A stretch of 64,000 nt of DNA, from assembly GCF_013426915.1 (NCBI RefSeq), contig NZ_AP023179.1, positions 930,001-994,000 of the forward strand, in the 5' to 3' direction. Origin of the DNA: Paraburkholderia sp. PGU19. Its GTDB lineage: Bacteria > Pseudomonadota > Gammaproteobacteria > Burkholderiales > Burkholderiaceae. The first letter of the stretch is position 1. Every line of letters starts with the position of its first letter. Shown piece by piece: positions 37,574 to 46,256 of this stretch. The position numbers and the translations under genes were made by a program. The notes beneath the pieces are model-generated. The model was not told the DNA's origin and searched no databases. It saw only the letters and a list, made by a program, of their open reading frames with translations.

Positions 37574-39047
37574 GTAACTATTCAGCGCTTGTAAACTGCT
37601 ACCAGGCTGTGCATAGTGAGGGACATGACGAAGATGCCCGACCTCAAGGACCTGACACCGGAGCAGAAGGACGCACTCATCGTTGATCTGGTGAGGCGTC
37701 TGAACGAGCTCGAGGCAAAGCTTGAGAAGGACAGTCATAACTCCAGCAAGCCGCCGTCAAGCGATGGTCCAAGGCGCAAGCCGAAGTCATTGCGCGGCAC
37801 GAGCGGGGCCAGGCCTGGCGCGCAACCGGGGCACAAGGGCAAGACGCTCAAACGCGTCGCGCAACCCGATCACATCGAGATTCACCCGGTGGCGCTGGTG
37901 TGCGATGCATGTGGCCAACGCATCGCAGCAGCCCGCGTGGCCGTGTTGCCCGAAGGCCGTCAGGTGATCGATTTGCCACCCACGCGCTTTGAGGTGACCG
38001 AGCATCGCGTGCAGATCGCGCAGTGCCGCTGCGGCAAGCATCACTCGGGCGCATTTCCCAAGGGCGTGAGCCAGGCGGTTCAGTACGGCCCCCAGATTCG
38101 CGCCGCAGCCGTCTATCTGACGCAATACCAGCAGTTGCCGGTTGCGCGCACCGCCCAGGCGCTGAAGGACCTGTTTGGTCTGCATGTGGTTACGGGAACC
38201 GTCCAGCACAGCATTGATCAGGCCGCGCAGTTACTGGTGCCAGCCGTTGAGCAGATCCGGCAGGCGCTACGCGGGCAACCCGTGGTGCATTTCGATGAGA
38301 GCTGCATGCGCGTGGGGCGCGAGTCCCGCTGGCTGCATGTCGCCTCGACGCACGCGTTGAGCTGGTATGGCGCGCACCGCAAGCGCGGCAGCGAGGCGCT
38401 GGACAGCTTCGGCATTCTTCCCGGCTTTAGGGGAGTCGCGGTCCATGACGGCTGGCGGCCGTATGCCGGCTATGAGTGTGAGCATGCGCTGTGCAATGCT
38501 CATCATCTGCGCGAACTGGTGTTTGTCCTGGAGTCCACGCAGCAACGCTGGGCCCAGCAGATGATTGACCTGCTTTGCCAGGCAAAGCGCGAGGTCGACC
38601 TCAGTCAGGCTGCAGGAAACACCGCGCTGAGTCAGGCGCGCCAACGCTATTACACACGGCGCAGCCGCGCCCTGATCGCCCAGGCACGCAAGCTCAATCC
38701 GCAGCAGGCACGTGAGTCCGGGCGCCGGGAACGCCGCGGCAGGATCAGGCAAAGCTTTACCTGCAACCTGCTCACACGGCTTCACAAGTATGCCGATGAG
38801 GTGTGGCGTTTCATTGCCGATCACCGCGTACCGTTCGACAACAACCAGGCCGAACGCGATATCCGCATGCCCAAACTCAAACAGAAGATCTCCGGGTGCT
38901 TCCGCTCGGAATCGGGTATGGAGGCGTTCTGCACGATCCGCTCCTACCTTGCCACCTTACGCAAGCAGAGCCGTTCGCTGATCGACGCGCTCGCCCTGGC
39001 CTTTACAGGAGTCGTCGTTTCGCCTCTGGTTACCGCTGAATAGTTAC
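37574..39047 (+). mobile_element. IS66-family element (tnpC-only), copy 2
   Basis: Second 1474-bp copy in the same orientation, with the same 14-bp inverted ends (GTAACTATTCAGCG) and the same 8-bp target duplication GCCGCCGC at 37566-37573 and 39048-39055. By eye it differs from copy 1 at only two places: 37737 (A here, G at 19746) and 38578 (C here, T at 20587). Confidence 0.93.
37616..39043 (+). CDS. tnpC: IS66-family transposase TnpC, copy 2
   Basis: 475-residue transposase identical to copy 1 apart from His41 in place of Arg41, within KDSHNSSKPPSSD. Most IS66 transposases have Asn or a similar small polar residue near this position, so neither form is obviously inactivating. All three DDE residues and the zinc-finger-like cysteines are intact. 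The stop lies in the right inverted repeat. Confidence 0.93.
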   Translation: MRDMTKMPDLKDLTPEQKDALIVDLVRRLNELEAKLEKDSHNSSKPPSSDGPRRKPKSLRGTSGARPGAQPGHKGKTLKRVAQPDHIEIHPVALVCDACGQRIAAARVAVLPEGRQVIDLPPTRFEVTEHRVQIAQCRCGKHHSGAFPKGVSQAVQYGPQIRAAAVYLTQYQQLPVARTAQALKDLFGLHVVTGTVQHSIDQAAQLLVPAVEQIRQALRGQPVVHFDESCMRVGRESRWLHVASTHALSWYGAHRKRGSEALDSFGILPGFRGVAVHDGWRPYAGYECEHALCNAHHLRELVFVLESTQQRWAQQMIDLLCQAKREVDLSQAAGNTALSQARQRYYTRRSRALIAQARKLNPQQARESGRRERRGRIRQSFTCNLLTRLHKYADEVWRFIADHRVPFDNNQAERDIRMPKLKQKISGCFRSESGMEAFCTIRSYLATLRKQSRSLIDALALAFTGVVVSPLVTAE

Positions 39048-39190
39048 GCCGCCGCAAAGAAAAGTAGGTGCCGCCCGCACAGGGGCAACGCGTGAAGCAC
39101 GAAGGCAATACGCGGATGCCAGCGCATAAGCAAACCGCGAATGCCAGCAAAAACACAAGCAAACCACGCAGCGTCGCAGACAACCCCCAA
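39048..39190. repeat. right arm of the palindrome plus repeat modules
   Basis: Mirror of 37497-37573 up to about 39123, then GCGAATGCCAGC and a GCAGCGTCGCAGAC module at about 39168-39181 that also appears inverted at 11141 and 19471. No gene. Lies just downstream of the fdsD stop on the minus strand, so it may hold the end of the fds transcript. Confidence 0.7.
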
Positions 39191-39277
39191 AAAAAAGCGT
39201 CCGCATCGTTTCCGACACGAACGCCCAACTGCTGTTGCTATTGCGCGAACATCAGCGCGCCTGGAACATCAAGCACC

Positions 39278-39532
39278 TTAAACCGCCGCAGCCTCCTTCG
39301 GCGTCAAATCCTCGCGATGCCTGACCAGCGCCTCACGAACCATTTCGTGCAATTCCAGCTCGACGCCTTCAGGATTCGCATGCAGCGTAGCCAGAATCGA
39401 GCGCCGCATACGCGGTTCCCAAAACCGCCGGATATGATCGGCAATATTGTCGATCGCCTCATCGCGGTCCGGCATCGATTCGAAGAAATCGCCGATGCGG
39501 TTCGCCATGTCGACCAGATTATGTGCGTCCAT
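39278..39532 (-). CDS. fdsD: formate dehydrogenase subunit delta
   Basis: Small protein of 84 residues matching FdsD: MDAHNLVDMANRIGDFFESMPDRDEAIDNIADHI (read in parts: VDMANRIGDFF, ADHIRRFWEPRMR). In Cupriavidus-type soluble formate dehydrogenases it is needed for a functional, Moco-loaded complex. It starts nine bases after fdsA and is the last gene of the operon. The fdsC/fdhD gene usually placed between fdsA and fdsD is missing here. Confidence 0.9.
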   Translation of the reverse strand: MDAHNLVDMANRIGDFFESMPDRDEAIDNIADHIRRFWEPRMRRSILATLHANPEGVELELHEMVREALVRHREDLTPKEAAAV

Positions 39533-39541
39533 TGCGTTGCC

Positions 39542-42481
39542 TCATTTGCCTGACGTTGTCGCCATCTCACGCTTGCTGAGATGCTCGAGCTGCTCGTTGT
39601 TGAAGCGCGAGTACTCCTTCTGCCATTGCGACGGCTGCTCGACGGGCATCACCTGCACGGCCGTCACCTTGTACTCGGGGCAGTTGGTCGCCCAGTCGGA
39701 ACTGTCCGTCGTAATCACGTTCGCGCCGGATTCGGGGAAGTGGAACGTCGTGTAGACGACGCCCGGCTGCATCCGGTCCGCCACCTTCGCGCGCAGCACG
39801 GTGTAACCCGCGCGAGACTCGATGCCGACCCAGTCGTCATCCTTGATGCCTCGGTCTTCGGCGTCATGCGGATGAATCTCCAGACGATCCTCGTCGTGCC
39901 AGAGCGAGTTCTCCGTGCGGCGCGTCTGTGCACCGACGTTGTACTGCGACAGAATGCGGCCCGTGGTCAGGATCAGCGGGAACTTCTGGTTGACCTTTTC
40001 CGGCGTCGCGACGTACTTCGTGATCACGAACTTGCCCTTGCCGCGCACGAACTCGTCGATGTGCATCGTCGGCGTGCCTTCCGGCGCGTTCTCGTTGCAC
40101 GGCCACTGGATGCTGCCCAGCTTGTCGAGCTTCTCGTACGACACGCCGTGGAAAGTCGGAGTGAGGCGCGCGATTTCGTCCATGATCTGCGACGGATGCG
40201 TGTAGTTCATCTCGTAGCCAAGCGCGCGGGCGAGCAGGATCGTCACTTCCCAGTCCGAGTAGCCGGCGAGCGGCGGCATCACCTTGCGTACGCGCGAGAT
40301 GCGGCGCTCTGCGTTGGTGAAGGTGCCGTCCTTTTCGAGGAAGGTCGAGCCCGGCAGCAGCACGTGTGCGTACTTCGCGGTTTCGTTCAGGAAGATGTCC
40401 TGCACGACGATACATTCCATCGACGACAGCGCCGCGCCCACATGCTGCGTGTTCGGGTCGGACTGCACGATGTCTTCGCCCTGGCAATACAGGCCCATGA
40501 AGCTGCCGTGCAGTGCCGCATCGAACATGTTCGGGATGCGCAGGCCAGGCTCCGGTTGCAGCGTCACGCCCCATTCACCTTCGAACAGCGTGCGCGTCAC
40601 CGTGTCGCTGATATGACGGTAGCCGGGCAGTTCGTGCGGGAACGAGCCCATGTCGCACGAACCCTGCACGTTGTTCTGGCCACGCAGCGGATTCACGCCG
40701 ACGCCTTCGCGGCCGATATTGCCCGTCGCCATCGCAAGGTTCGCGATGCCCATCACGGTCGTCGAGCCTTGCGCGTGTTCCGTCACGCCGAGACCGTAGT
40801 AGATCGCCGCGTTGCCGCCCGTCGCATAGAGGCGGGCGGCTTCGCGCACCTGCTGCGCCGGCACGCCCGTCACGCTTTCCATCATTTCCGGCGAGTTCTC
40901 CGGCAGCGCGACGAAATCGCGCCAGTGCTGGAATGCGCGCGTCTCGCAGCGCTCGGCGATGAACGCCTCGTTGAGCAGCCCTTCCGACACGAGCACGTGC
41001 GCGAGCGACGTGACCATCGCGACGTTCGTGCCCGGACGCAATTGCAGGTGATGCGTGGCCTTCACGTGTGCCGTATCGACGATGTCGATGCGGCGCGGAT
41101 CGACGACGATCAGCTTCGCGCCTTCGCGCACGCGCCGCTTCAGGCGCGAGCCGAACACCGGGTGGCCGTCGGTCGGATTCGCGCCGATCACGATGATGAC
41201 GTCGGATTTATCGACGGAAGCGAAGGTCTGCGTGCCCGCCGATTCGCCGAGCGTCGTCTTCAGGCCGTAGCCCGTCGGCGAGTGGCAGACGCGTGCGCAG
41301 GTGTCGACGTTGTTGTTGCCGAACGCGGCGCGCACCAGCTTCTGCACCAGATACGTTTCTTCGTTCGTGCAGCGCGACGACGTGATGCCGCCGATCGAAT
41401 CGCGGCCGTACTTTTCCTGGATGCGGCGGAACTCCGACGCCGCATAGCTCAGCGCTTCTTCCCAGCTGACTTCGCGCCACGGATCGGTGATCTTCGCGCG
41501 GATCATCGGCTTCTTGATGCGGTCCTTGTGCGTCGCGTATCCCCATGCGAAGCGGCCCTTCACGCACGCATGGCCTTCGTTCGCCTGGCCGTTCTTGTGC
41601 GGCACCATCCGCACGACTGTGTTGCCCTTCATCTCGGCCTTGAACGAGCAACCGACGCCGCAGTATGCGCAGGTCGTCACGACGGAATGCTCTGCCTGAC
41701 CCAGCATCACGATGCTCTTTTCCGACAGCGTTGCGGTCGGGCATGCGGCGACGCATGCACCGCACGACACGCATTCCGAGTCCATGAACGGCTGGCTTTC
41801 GCTCGCGGCGACGCGCGACTCGAAGCCGCGTCCGGAGATGGTCAGCGCGAACGTGCCTTGCGTCTCTTCACAGGCGCGCACGCAGCGGTTACAGACGATG
41901 CACTTCGACGGGTCGTACGTGAAGTACGGGTTCGACTCGTCTTTCTTGTCCTTCAGGTGATTCGCGCCGTCGAAGCCATAGCGCACTTCGCGCAGGCCCG
42001 TGACGCCCGCCATGTCCTGCAGTTCGCAGTTGCCGTTGGCGGGGCAGGTGAGGCAGTCGAGCGGGTGATCGGAGATGTACAGCTCCATCACGTTGCGGCG
42101 CAGTCCTTGCAGACGGTCCGTTTGCGTGCGGACCTTCATGCCTGCTTCGACGGGCGTCGTGCACGACGCCGGATAACCGCGCCGTCCTTCGATTTCGACG
42201 AGACACAGACGGCACGAGCCGAACGGTTCGAGCGAATCGGTTGCGCACAGCTTCGGAATGTTGACGCCTGCCTCGGCGGCGGCGCGCATCACCGATGTGC
42301 CCGCGGGCACCGTGATCGACTCGCCGTCGATTTCGAGCGTCACGTCGACGTCGGAATGACGCAGCGGCGTGCCGTAATCGGTATCGTCCATCGGGCCGCG
42401 TTCGTTGCGCAGCGCGCCGGCCTTGCAGGCGCAGTTGCCGGAGCCGCAGCCGCCGGATTTGAAAGTGATCGGATCGGACAT
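39542..42481 (-). CDS. fdsA: NAD-dependent formate dehydrogenase, alpha (molybdenum) subunit
   Basis: Catalytic subunit of 979 residues oxidising formate to CO2. The N-terminal NuoG-like part carries a 2Fe-2S motif (C79, C90, C93, C107), a His-Cys3 cluster around 139-152 and two 4Fe-4S ferredoxin motifs (C194-C204, C237-C247). A further cluster sits at C271-C278 and C306. The bis-MGD domain has the Mo ligand Cys399 in ARVCHSPTGYG, followed by His400, so it is a Cys and not a selenocysteine enzyme. The C-terminal molybdopterin dinucleotide domain ends near VITTDSSDW. Works with FdsB and FdsG. Confidence 0.95.
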   Translation of the reverse strand: MSDPITFKSGGCGSGNCACKAGALRNERGPMDDTDYGTPLRHSDVDVTLEIDGESITVPAGTSVMRAAAEAGVNIPKLCATDSLEPFGSCRLCLVEIEGRRGYPASCTTPVEAGMKVRTQTDRLQGLRRNVMELYISDHPLDCLTCPANGNCELQDMAGVTGLREVRYGFDGANHLKDKKDESNPYFTYDPSKCIVCNRCVRACEETQGTFALTISGRGFESRVAASESQPFMDSECVSCGACVAACPTATLSEKSIVMLGQAEHSVVTTCAYCGVGCSFKAEMKGNTVVRMVPHKNGQANEGHACVKGRFAWGYATHKDRIKKPMIRAKITDPWREVSWEEALSYAASEFRRIQEKYGRDSIGGITSSRCTNEETYLVQKLVRAAFGNNNVDTCARVCHSPTGYGLKTTLGESAGTQTFASVDKSDVIIVIGANPTDGHPVFGSRLKRRVREGAKLIVVDPRRIDIVDTAHVKATHHLQLRPGTNVAMVTSLAHVLVSEGLLNEAFIAERCETRAFQHWRDFVALPENSPEMMESVTGVPAQQVREAARLYATGGNAAIYYGLGVTEHAQGSTTVMGIANLAMATGNIGREGVGVNPLRGQNNVQGSCDMGSFPHELPGYRHISDTVTRTLFEGEWGVTLQPEPGLRIPNMFDAALHGSFMGLYCQGEDIVQSDPNTQHVGAALSSMECIVVQDIFLNETAKYAHVLLPGSTFLEKDGTFTNAERRISRVRKVMPPLAGYSDWEVTILLARALGYEMNYTHPSQIMDEIARLTPTFHGVSYEKLDKLGSIQWPCNENAPEGTPTMHIDEFVRGKGKFVITKYVATPEKVNQKFPLILTTGRILSQYNVGAQTRRTENSLWHDEDRLEIHPHDAEDRGIKDDDWVGIESRAGYTVLRAKVADRMQPGVVYTTFHFPESGANVITTDSSDWATNCPEYKVTAVQVMPVEQPSQWQKEYSRFNNEQLEHLSKREMATTSGK

Positions 42482-42495
42482 GTTGGGCTCCAGGG

Positions 42496-44055
42496 TCAGG
42501 CTGCCGCTTTTGGAATGGCGGTTTCGAGACCGAAGTCTTCGGGGAAATGGTCAAGGGCGGAGACGACGGGGAAAGGCGTCATGCCGCCCATCGCGCACAG
42601 CGAACCCGACACCATCGTGTCGCACAGATCGCGCAGCAGTTGCACCTGCTTCGTCGACGTGTCGCCGTTGCGAATCCGCTGGATCACTTCGACGCCGCGC
42701 GTCGAGCCGATCCGGCACGGCGTGCACTTGCCGCACGATTCGAGCGCGCAGAAGTGCATCGCGTATTGCGCGAGATCGGCGAGGTTCGACGTGTCGTCGT
42801 GAATTACCAGACCGCCGTGACCGACGACGGCGCCGACCTTCGCGTATTCCTCATAGTCGAGCGGAATGTCCCACTGGCTCTCGGGCAGATACGTGCCGAG
42901 CGGGCCGCCCACCTGCACCGCGCGCGCCGGACGGCCGCTTGCCGTGCCGCCGCCGAAGTCGAACATCAGCTCGCGCAGCGTGCAACCGAACGCAAGCTCG
43001 ACGAGACCGCCGCGCTTCACATTGCCCGCCACCTGGAACGGCAGCGTGCCGCGCGAGCGGCCCATGCCGAAGTCCTTATAGAACGCCGCGCCCTTCGCGA
43101 AGATGATCGGCACGGTGGCGAGCGTGATCACGTTGTTGATCACTGTCGGCTTGCCCCACAGACCTTCGAGCGCGGGCAGCGGCGGCTTCGCGCGCACGAT
43201 GCCGCGCTTGCCTTCGAGCGATTCGAGCAGCGCCGTTTCCTCGCCGCACACATACGCGCCCGCGCCCTTCGCGACGAACAGTTCGAAGCGATGTTCCGAG
43301 CCGAGCACGCTGTCGCCGAGCCAGCCGGCGGCACGCGCCTTGACGATCGCGGCTTCGAGCGTGGCGATCGAATGCGGATACTCGCTGCGCACGTAGATAT
43401 GGCCAACGGTTGCGCCCGCCACGATCCCCGCGATGATCATCCCTTCGATCAGCACGAACGGATCGCTTTCCATCACGAGGCGGTCGGAGAAGGTGCCCGA
43501 ATCGCCTTCGTCCGCATTGCAGACGATGTACTTCTGATCGGCCTTCGCGGCGCGCACCGTGCGCCACTTGATACCGGCCGGGAACGCCGCGCCGCCGCGG
43601 CCGCGCAGGCCGGATTCGATCAGCGCGTCGACGGCCGCGTCGCCGGACATCGCGAGCGCGTTATACAGGCCGACGATGCCGCCATTGGCGATGTAGTCGT
43701 CGGTCGAAAGCGGGTCGGTGATGCCGATGCGCGCGAACGTCAGGCGCTGCTGCTTCTTCAGATACGGAATCTCGTCGACGACACCGACATGCTTCGTGTG
43801 CGTCGCCTTGCCTTCGATAAAGCCCGCGTCGAACAGCGATGCCACGTCTTCCACTTCGACATTCCCGTAGCCGATGCGGCCTTCGGGTGTCTGCACTTCG
43901 ACGAGCGGTTCGAGATACAGCAGACCGCGCGAGCCATTGCGCACGAGTTCGATATCGATGCCGCGCGCTTGCGCTTCATCGACGATGGCCGTGGCGAGTG
44001 CGTCCGCGCCGAGCGCCAGCGCCGAGGAATCGCGGGGAACGTAAATGCGCGTCAT
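42496..44055 (-). CDS. fdsB: NAD-dependent formate dehydrogenase, beta (FMN/NADH) subunit
   Basis: NuoF-like diaphorase of 519 residues. It has the NADH/FMN loop GRGGAAFPAGIKW, GAGAYVCGEETALLESLEGKRG for FMN, and a 4Fe-4S motif ESCGKCTPCRIGSTRG near the C-terminus. The first about 140 residues form a thioredoxin-like domain as in other FdsB proteins. It passes electrons from FdsA to NAD+. The start overlaps the fdsG stop by ATGA, and a 14-bp gap leads to fdsA. Confidence 0.94.
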   Translation of the reverse strand: MTRIYVPRDSSALALGADALATAIVDEAQARGIDIELVRNGSRGLLYLEPLVEVQTPEGRIGYGNVEVEDVASLFDAGFIEGKATHTKHVGVVDEIPYLKKQQRLTFARIGITDPLSTDDYIANGGIVGLYNALAMSGDAAVDALIESGLRGRGGAAFPAGIKWRTVRAAKADQKYIVCNADEGDSGTFSDRLVMESDPFVLIEGMIIAGIVAGATVGHIYVRSEYPHSIATLEAAIVKARAAGWLGDSVLGSEHRFELFVAKGAGAYVCGEETALLESLEGKRGIVRAKPPLPALEGLWGKPTVINNVITLATVPIIFAKGAAFYKDFGMGRSRGTLPFQVAGNVKRGGLVELAFGCTLRELMFDFGGGTASGRPARAVQVGGPLGTYLPESQWDIPLDYEEYAKVGAVVGHGGLVIHDDTSNLADLAQYAMHFCALESCGKCTPCRIGSTRGVEVIQRIRNGDTSTKQVQLLRDLCDTMVSGSLCAMGGMTPFPVVSALDHFPEDFGLETAIPKAAA

Positions 44056-44561
44056 ACCGTTTCCTCCACACGTTTCATTGCCGCTGCGAGCAGCGCGTCG
44101 AACTTCTGCGGCGTGACTTTGGCATGCAACTCACCGTTGATCATCATTGCGGGCGACAGCGCGCATTGACCGAGGCAATACACCGATTCGAGACCGACAG
44201 CGCCATCGCATGCGTGGTCATGGGCGTGTGCGTCGTGCTTGTGCGCGTCGAAGCGACAACCCGTGCGCGCCTCGATGTGCTGCGCGAGCGCTTCCGTACC
44301 CATGCTGCGGCATGCTTCCGCGCGGCACAGCTGCACCGTGACGGGCGCGGCGGGCGACTGGCGGAAGTGGTGGTAGTAAGTGATGACGCCATGCACTTCG
44401 GCGCGTGACAGGTTCATCGTCCGCGCGAGCGGCGCCACGGTGTCGGGCGGCACGAAGCCGACGTCGTCCTGAATGGCGTGCAGTAGTGCAACTAGCGACA
44501 TGCCGGGTCGTGCGTGACGTTGCACGAGTTCGTCTGGCGCAATGGCGTTCGGTCGATCCAC
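44052..44561 (-). CDS. fdsG: NAD-dependent formate dehydrogenase, gamma subunit
   Basis: NuoE-like 2Fe-2S protein of 169 residues. I take the GTG at 44561 because GGAGGAG lies seven bases upstream; the ATG 14 codons earlier has no such site. Cluster ligands are C79, C84, C129 and C133 (QLCRAEACRSMG and VYCLGQCALSP). Between them, residues about 105-118 are a His/Asp-rich insert (DAHKHDAHAHDHAC), unusual for the family as I know it. First gene of fdsGBAD; the divergent regulator starts 134 bp upstream. Confidence 0.92.
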   Translation of the reverse strand: MDRPNAIAPDELVQRHARPGMSLVALLHAIQDDVGFVPPDTVAPLARTMNLSRAEVHGVITYYHHFRQSPAAPVTVQLCRAEACRSMGTEALAQHIEARTGCRFDAHKHDAHAHDHACDGAVGLESVYCLGQCALSPAMMINGELHAKVTPQKFDALLAAAMKRVEETV

Positions 44562-44695
44562 AGTGGGGCTCCTCCAAAGTCGATATATGCACTTGTTATT
44601 CATAACCCGTGCATCTATGCTTTGCTTGTTTGATATATCAATGCGAACGATAGGCGGGTGGATCGGCTTTCGCAATAGGAACTGCTAGAACATAT
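44562..44695. promoter_or_regulatory. divergent fds/regulator control region
   Basis: The 134 bp between fdsG and the regulator contain an inverted pair ATGCAC-N16-GTGCAT (44587-44592 and 44109+500, i.e. 44609-44614) and a perfect ten-base palindrome TGATATATCA (44631-44640). It is AT-rich compared with its surroundings. These are candidate binding sites for the adjacent regulator; no experimental assignment is possible from sequence. Confidence 0.5.
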
Positions 44696-45774
44696 ATGAT
44701 TCGAATCGAATGCCAAGCACAGCTCATGGTGCGGGACAGCAACGGCCAAACGTCCAGCCTGACTGACGCTGTGCCGCTACTGTCCCTTGTCGACCAGACG
44801 GGTAGCATTGCGCAGGCCGCCGCGCTTAAGGGTTTGTCCTACCGTCATGCGTGGGGTTTGCTACGCGCCATCGAGACTCAGCTAGGCGGCGCGCTAATCG
44901 AGAAAGAGCGCGGCCGCGGCTCCGCACTCTCGGAACTCGGGCGGGCTGTGTTGCGCGCGCAACGACTTTGCGGCGAGCGTCTGGACGGCAACATGCAGGC
45001 GCTGGCGAGCGAAGTCGCCGCCGATCTGAACCGCTGGCTGGCGCCGCCCGCAGAAGACGTACGCATTCACGCGTCGCATGGCTATGCGGTGGCGGCGCTC
45101 GTGACGGCGCTCGTCGCCGACGCAGTCCCCTCGACATCAAATACCGCGACAGCGCCGAAGCGATCACGGCGCTTGCGCGCGGCGAGTGCGATCTGGCGGG
45201 CTTCCATTTGCCGCGCGGCGAGTTTCGCGCGGTGTGCGCGGATAAGTATCGTCAGTGGCTCGATCCGCAGCGACATGTGCTCGTGCATCTGACGCGGCGT
45301 AAGCAGGGGCTCTTTCTCGCGAAGGGCAATCCGAAGGGGATCGGCGGTTTGACCGACCTCGCGCGCGACGACATCCGCTTCGTCAACCGGCAGCATGGTT
45401 CCGGCACGCGCATGTTGATCGATCTCGCGCTGCGGCGCGTCGGCGTCGATCCGGATCGCGTCAACGGCTATGCGTCGACGGAACTGACGCATTCGGCGAT
45501 CGCGGCTTTCGTCGCGAGCGGGATGGCGGACGTGGGCTTCGGCGTCGAGCCGGCGGCGCATCACTTCGGGCTCGACTTCATCCCGATCGTCGACGAGGAC
45601 TATTACTTCGCATGCGATCGCGCGCGCCTGGAGCGCGAGCCGCTGACAACGGTGATGTCGGTGATGCGCGGCAATGCGTTCCGGCAGAGCGTTGCGCATC
45701 TGGAAGGCTACGATCCCGGCGATTGCGGGAAACTGCTCGAACTGGAAGCAGGTCTGGAGGAGAGCGGGGCTTGA
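44696..45774 (+). pseudogene. ModE-like HTH regulator with PBP_like domain, frameshifted (FdsR-type position)
   Basis: Two overlapping frames together encode one regulator. Frame 1 from the ATG at 44696 gives the winged-helix part (LLSLVDQTGSIAQAAALKGLSYRHAWGLLRAIE, KERGRGSALSELG) up to ALVADAVP. The continuation LDIKYRDSAEAITALARGECDLAGFHLPRG ... is in another frame to 45774. One missing C in the run at 45127-45130 (CCCC where five would restore the frame) explains the break. Restored length is about 360 residues. The C-terminal part resembles the PBP_like domain. It is divergent from fdsG, so a formate- or molybdenum-responsive control of fds is likely if intact. Sequencing error and true decay cannot be told apart here. 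Confidence 0.82.
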
Positions 45775-45929
45775 GACGAAGGGCCGGTGCGGGCCGTCGA
45801 AGCGCGGAGTAAGCGCCCGTAACAACGATTACGGCCGCAGACGCTGCGCTGCACGGCGCTTTGCGCTAATCTCTACGCTTTCGTAATCCTGCCTCAATTG
45901 CGCGGTGTCGTCGGCCGCATCGATTCGAT

Positions 45930-46196
45930 ATGAAATATTTCGTTCCCGCTTGCGCTGCCGCCCTCACGGCGGGCGCCTTGTTTGCCACCATGTCCGTTGC
46001 TTTTGCGCAGAATTCGCCGGGCGTGCCGGGCGGTATCCTGACCGAAGAGTTCAAGCTGAACGAGCATCCGCAGATGCCGTTCGGTGCATCGGCTCCTTCG
46101 AAGAAGTATCAGAGCGACAAGCCTACGAAGATGCGCAAGCGCGGCGACAACGGCGATCCGAACGGCTGCAACCTCAAGTGCCCTGAGGATCAGTAA
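45930..46196 (+). CDS. small exported protein, unknown function
   Basis: Protein of 88 residues with a clear signal peptide (MKYFVPACAAALTAGALFA ... SVAFA|QN). The mature part of about 60 residues is Pro/Lys-rich (GVPGGILTEEFKLNEHPQMP) and ends NGCNLKCPEDQ with two cysteines three apart from each other. No family recognised. The nearest same-strand neighbour is the frameshifted regulator 155 bp upstream, so it probably has its own promoter. It is convergent with the next gene. Confidence 0.6.
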   Translation: MKYFVPACAAALTAGALFATMSVAFAQNSPGVPGGILTEEFKLNEHPQMPFGASAPSKKYQSDKPTKMRKRGDNGDPNGCNLKCPEDQ

Positions 46197-46204
46197 ACGA
46201 CACA

Positions 46205-46236
46205 ACGCACGCGGCGCCTTGCGGCGTCGCGTGCGT
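46205..46236. terminator. hairpin between convergent genes
   Basis: Strong GC stem ACGCACGCGGCGCC / GGCGTCGCGTGCGT with a TTGC loop between two converging genes. No T-run, so a bidirectional barrier is more likely than a classical terminator. Confidence 0.45.
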
Positions 46237-46256
46237 CATTGAAACGGCTGGCTGGA

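Noticed and set aside
39581..42802. 1073-codon open frame on the plus strand
   Set aside because: It is antisense to fdsA/fdsB, Arg/His/Ala-rich with no domain, an artefact of high GC at third positions.
42547..44169. 540-codon plus-strand frame
   Set aside because: Antisense to fdsB, whose FMN, NADH and FeS motifs are intact.
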